Below, one piece after another: positions 63,407-64,000 of a DNA stretch of 64,000 bases. The notes below the pieces were generated by a model. That model was not told the origin of the DNA and searched no databases. It was given only the letters and a program-made list of their open reading frames with translations. The first letter of the stretch is position 1, and each line of letters starts with the position of its first letter. The stretch lies in contig NZ_JAPZSK010000011.1 in the NCBI RefSeq assembly GCF_027531815.1, forward strand, positions 112,235 to 176,234. Reading direction: 5' to 3'. The translations under genes were made by a program, and so were the position numbers. This stretch comes from Gemmatimonas sp. GTDB taxonomy: Bacteria; Gemmatimonadota; Gemmatimonadetes; Gemmatimonadales; Gemmatimonadaceae.

Positions 63407-63469
63407 GGCGAACGCAGTGAGCCAGTCGCGCTCCTTGATCAGCCCGTCGACAGCAGCGATTCGTTAGGC
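63407..63469 (-). repeat. attC-like imperfect inverted repeat (site B)
   Basis: On the minus strand it starts with GCCTAAC (canonical RYYYAAC), continues GAATCGCTGCTGTCGAC and ends with CTGCGTTCGCC. The arms pair loosely through AACG and GTCG. It starts 20 bp after the stop of the last lipoprotein gene. Confidence 0.45.
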
Positions 63470-63489
63470 GCTGCGCCGACGCTGCCGCC

Positions 63490-63963
63490 CTACGGATTCC
63501 CCACTGGACACTCGCGCGGCTCTATCAAGTCACCTTCTTTCACGCGGTACACCAGGCACAGCTCACGCGGCGGCTGACCAGAGAGCGTGCCGCTGCCCCA
63601 AATCAGCAACGCCGCGCCATCCGCCGTCCAAGCGTAGCTGTACGAGATGCCGGACCCTGGATCAGCCTCGCCAATCGTGACGATAGGCTGCGCGCGGTCC
63701 TCGCCGGCGCGAAGCAGCACGACACGACTCTCGCTCTCGCCAGTAGAATCGATCCGAGCGCTCAGGCGCGCGGTCGGCGAGACCACCGTTCCGCCCGAGA
63801 AGTGCATTGAGTCGGGAGGAGTCGCCGCGAGGTACGTCAGCGCCGCATCGTCGGTGCGGCGCGGAAGATCGGCGACCGTATCGCACCCGACCAGAGCGGC
63901 GGGGACCACCAGGCCACGTAGGACCGCCCGACTACGCCAACTGCGATGCCATCCTGTGTGCAT
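63490..63963 (-). CDS. Small lipoprotein of unknown function
   Basis: The 157-residue protein starts at ATG 63963 (a second in-frame ATG at 63990 is possible) with a lipoprotein signal (AVLRGLVVPAALVGC). The mature part has beta-type patterns (GTVVSPTARLSARIDSTGES, YSYAWTADGAALLIWGSGTL) that suggest a small propeller-blade or sandwich domain and ends LCLVYRVKEGDLIEPRECPV. It lies between site B and half-site A. No family was recognised. Confidence 0.6.
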   Translation of the reverse strand: MHTGWHRSWRSRAVLRGLVVPAALVGCDTVADLPRRTDDAALTYLAATPPDSMHFSGGTVVSPTARLSARIDSTGESESRVVLLRAGEDRAQPIVTIGEADPGSGISYSYAWTADGAALLIWGSGTLSGQPPRELCLVYRVKEGDLIEPRECPVGNP

Positions 63964-63991
63964 GCCGTTCTCCTCCGACCATTTGTGCACC

Positions 63992-63998
63992 GCCTAAC
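63992..63998 (-). repeat. attC core-like heptamer at window edge (site A)
   Basis: GTTAGGC on the minus strand (GTTRRRY consensus) lies 28 bases before the likely start of the last gene. The other half, if present, is beyond the window. Confidence 0.3.
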
Positions 63999-64000
63999 GC

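Noticed and set aside
1..64000. tRNA, rRNA and CRISPR arrays
   Set aside because: No T-loop-like GGTTCGAxxCC with acceptor pairing, no rRNA conserved blocks and no regularly spaced direct repeats were seen by eye. A computed scan (tRNA and CRISPR finders) would settle it.

Overview
The window is GC-rich and free-living-bacterial in character. It is dense in lipoproteins, PEP-CTERM proteins, a Ser/Thr kinase, Ig-repeat metalloproteases and beta-barrel surface proteins. This mix fits Gemmatimonadota best (inference from gene content; no rRNA, tRNA or CRISPR array was seen, and Acidobacteriota or another soil phylum is not excluded).

Layout. 0-20 kb: envelope and secreted proteins (S41 and M6 peptidases, a PEGA-like lipoprotein, two PEP-CTERM proteins behind sigma-54-type promoters, a kinase-RDD-pseudokinase-RDD receptor, an alpha/beta-hydrolase lipoprotein, a cyanophycinase-like lipoprotein, a metallopeptidase/propeller/barrel protein). 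20-33 kb: secreted proteins of unknown function mixed with decaying genes (HigA, cytochrome P450, GH20, a serine hydrolase that has lost its nucleophile, an OB-fold protein with two nonsense codons). 34.2-42.9 kb: a co-directional run of a GMC oxidoreductase with a predicted 3Fe-4S cluster, a ferritin-like diiron protein, a dehydrogenase small subunit, an IolE-type dehydratase, a PPC/DUF296 protein, a sugar epimerase and a GH63-like glucosidase. I read it as an intracellular carbohydrate-oxidising pathway and it is the best candidate for an undescribed system. 43-44 kb: cupin and DJ-1/PfpI pair. 44-46 kb: IS91 relic and an orphan BrnA-like antitoxin. 46.5-55 kb: metabolic genes (ArsC-like, PLP decarboxylase, dipeptidase, nitrilase-fold hydrolase, fatty-acid hydroxylase, BTAD regulator) between gene fragments. 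55.5-58.7 kb: a second, fuller IS91 copy flanked by truncated genes. 58.7-64 kb: small minus-strand genes separated by attC-like imperfect inverted repeats, which looks like an integron cassette array without an integrase in view.

Two themes cut across the window. First, many genes are broken in the same ways: internal deletions that often keep the frame, short tandem duplications, homopolymer slips, and relics of at least three IS families (IS30, IS91, IS1182-like). Second, several intact loci have unusual combinations: an FAD-dehydrogenase alpha/gamma pair with a ferritin-like protein where a cytochrome is expected, and a four-module kinase. All family assignments come from reading motifs by eye; no database search was run.
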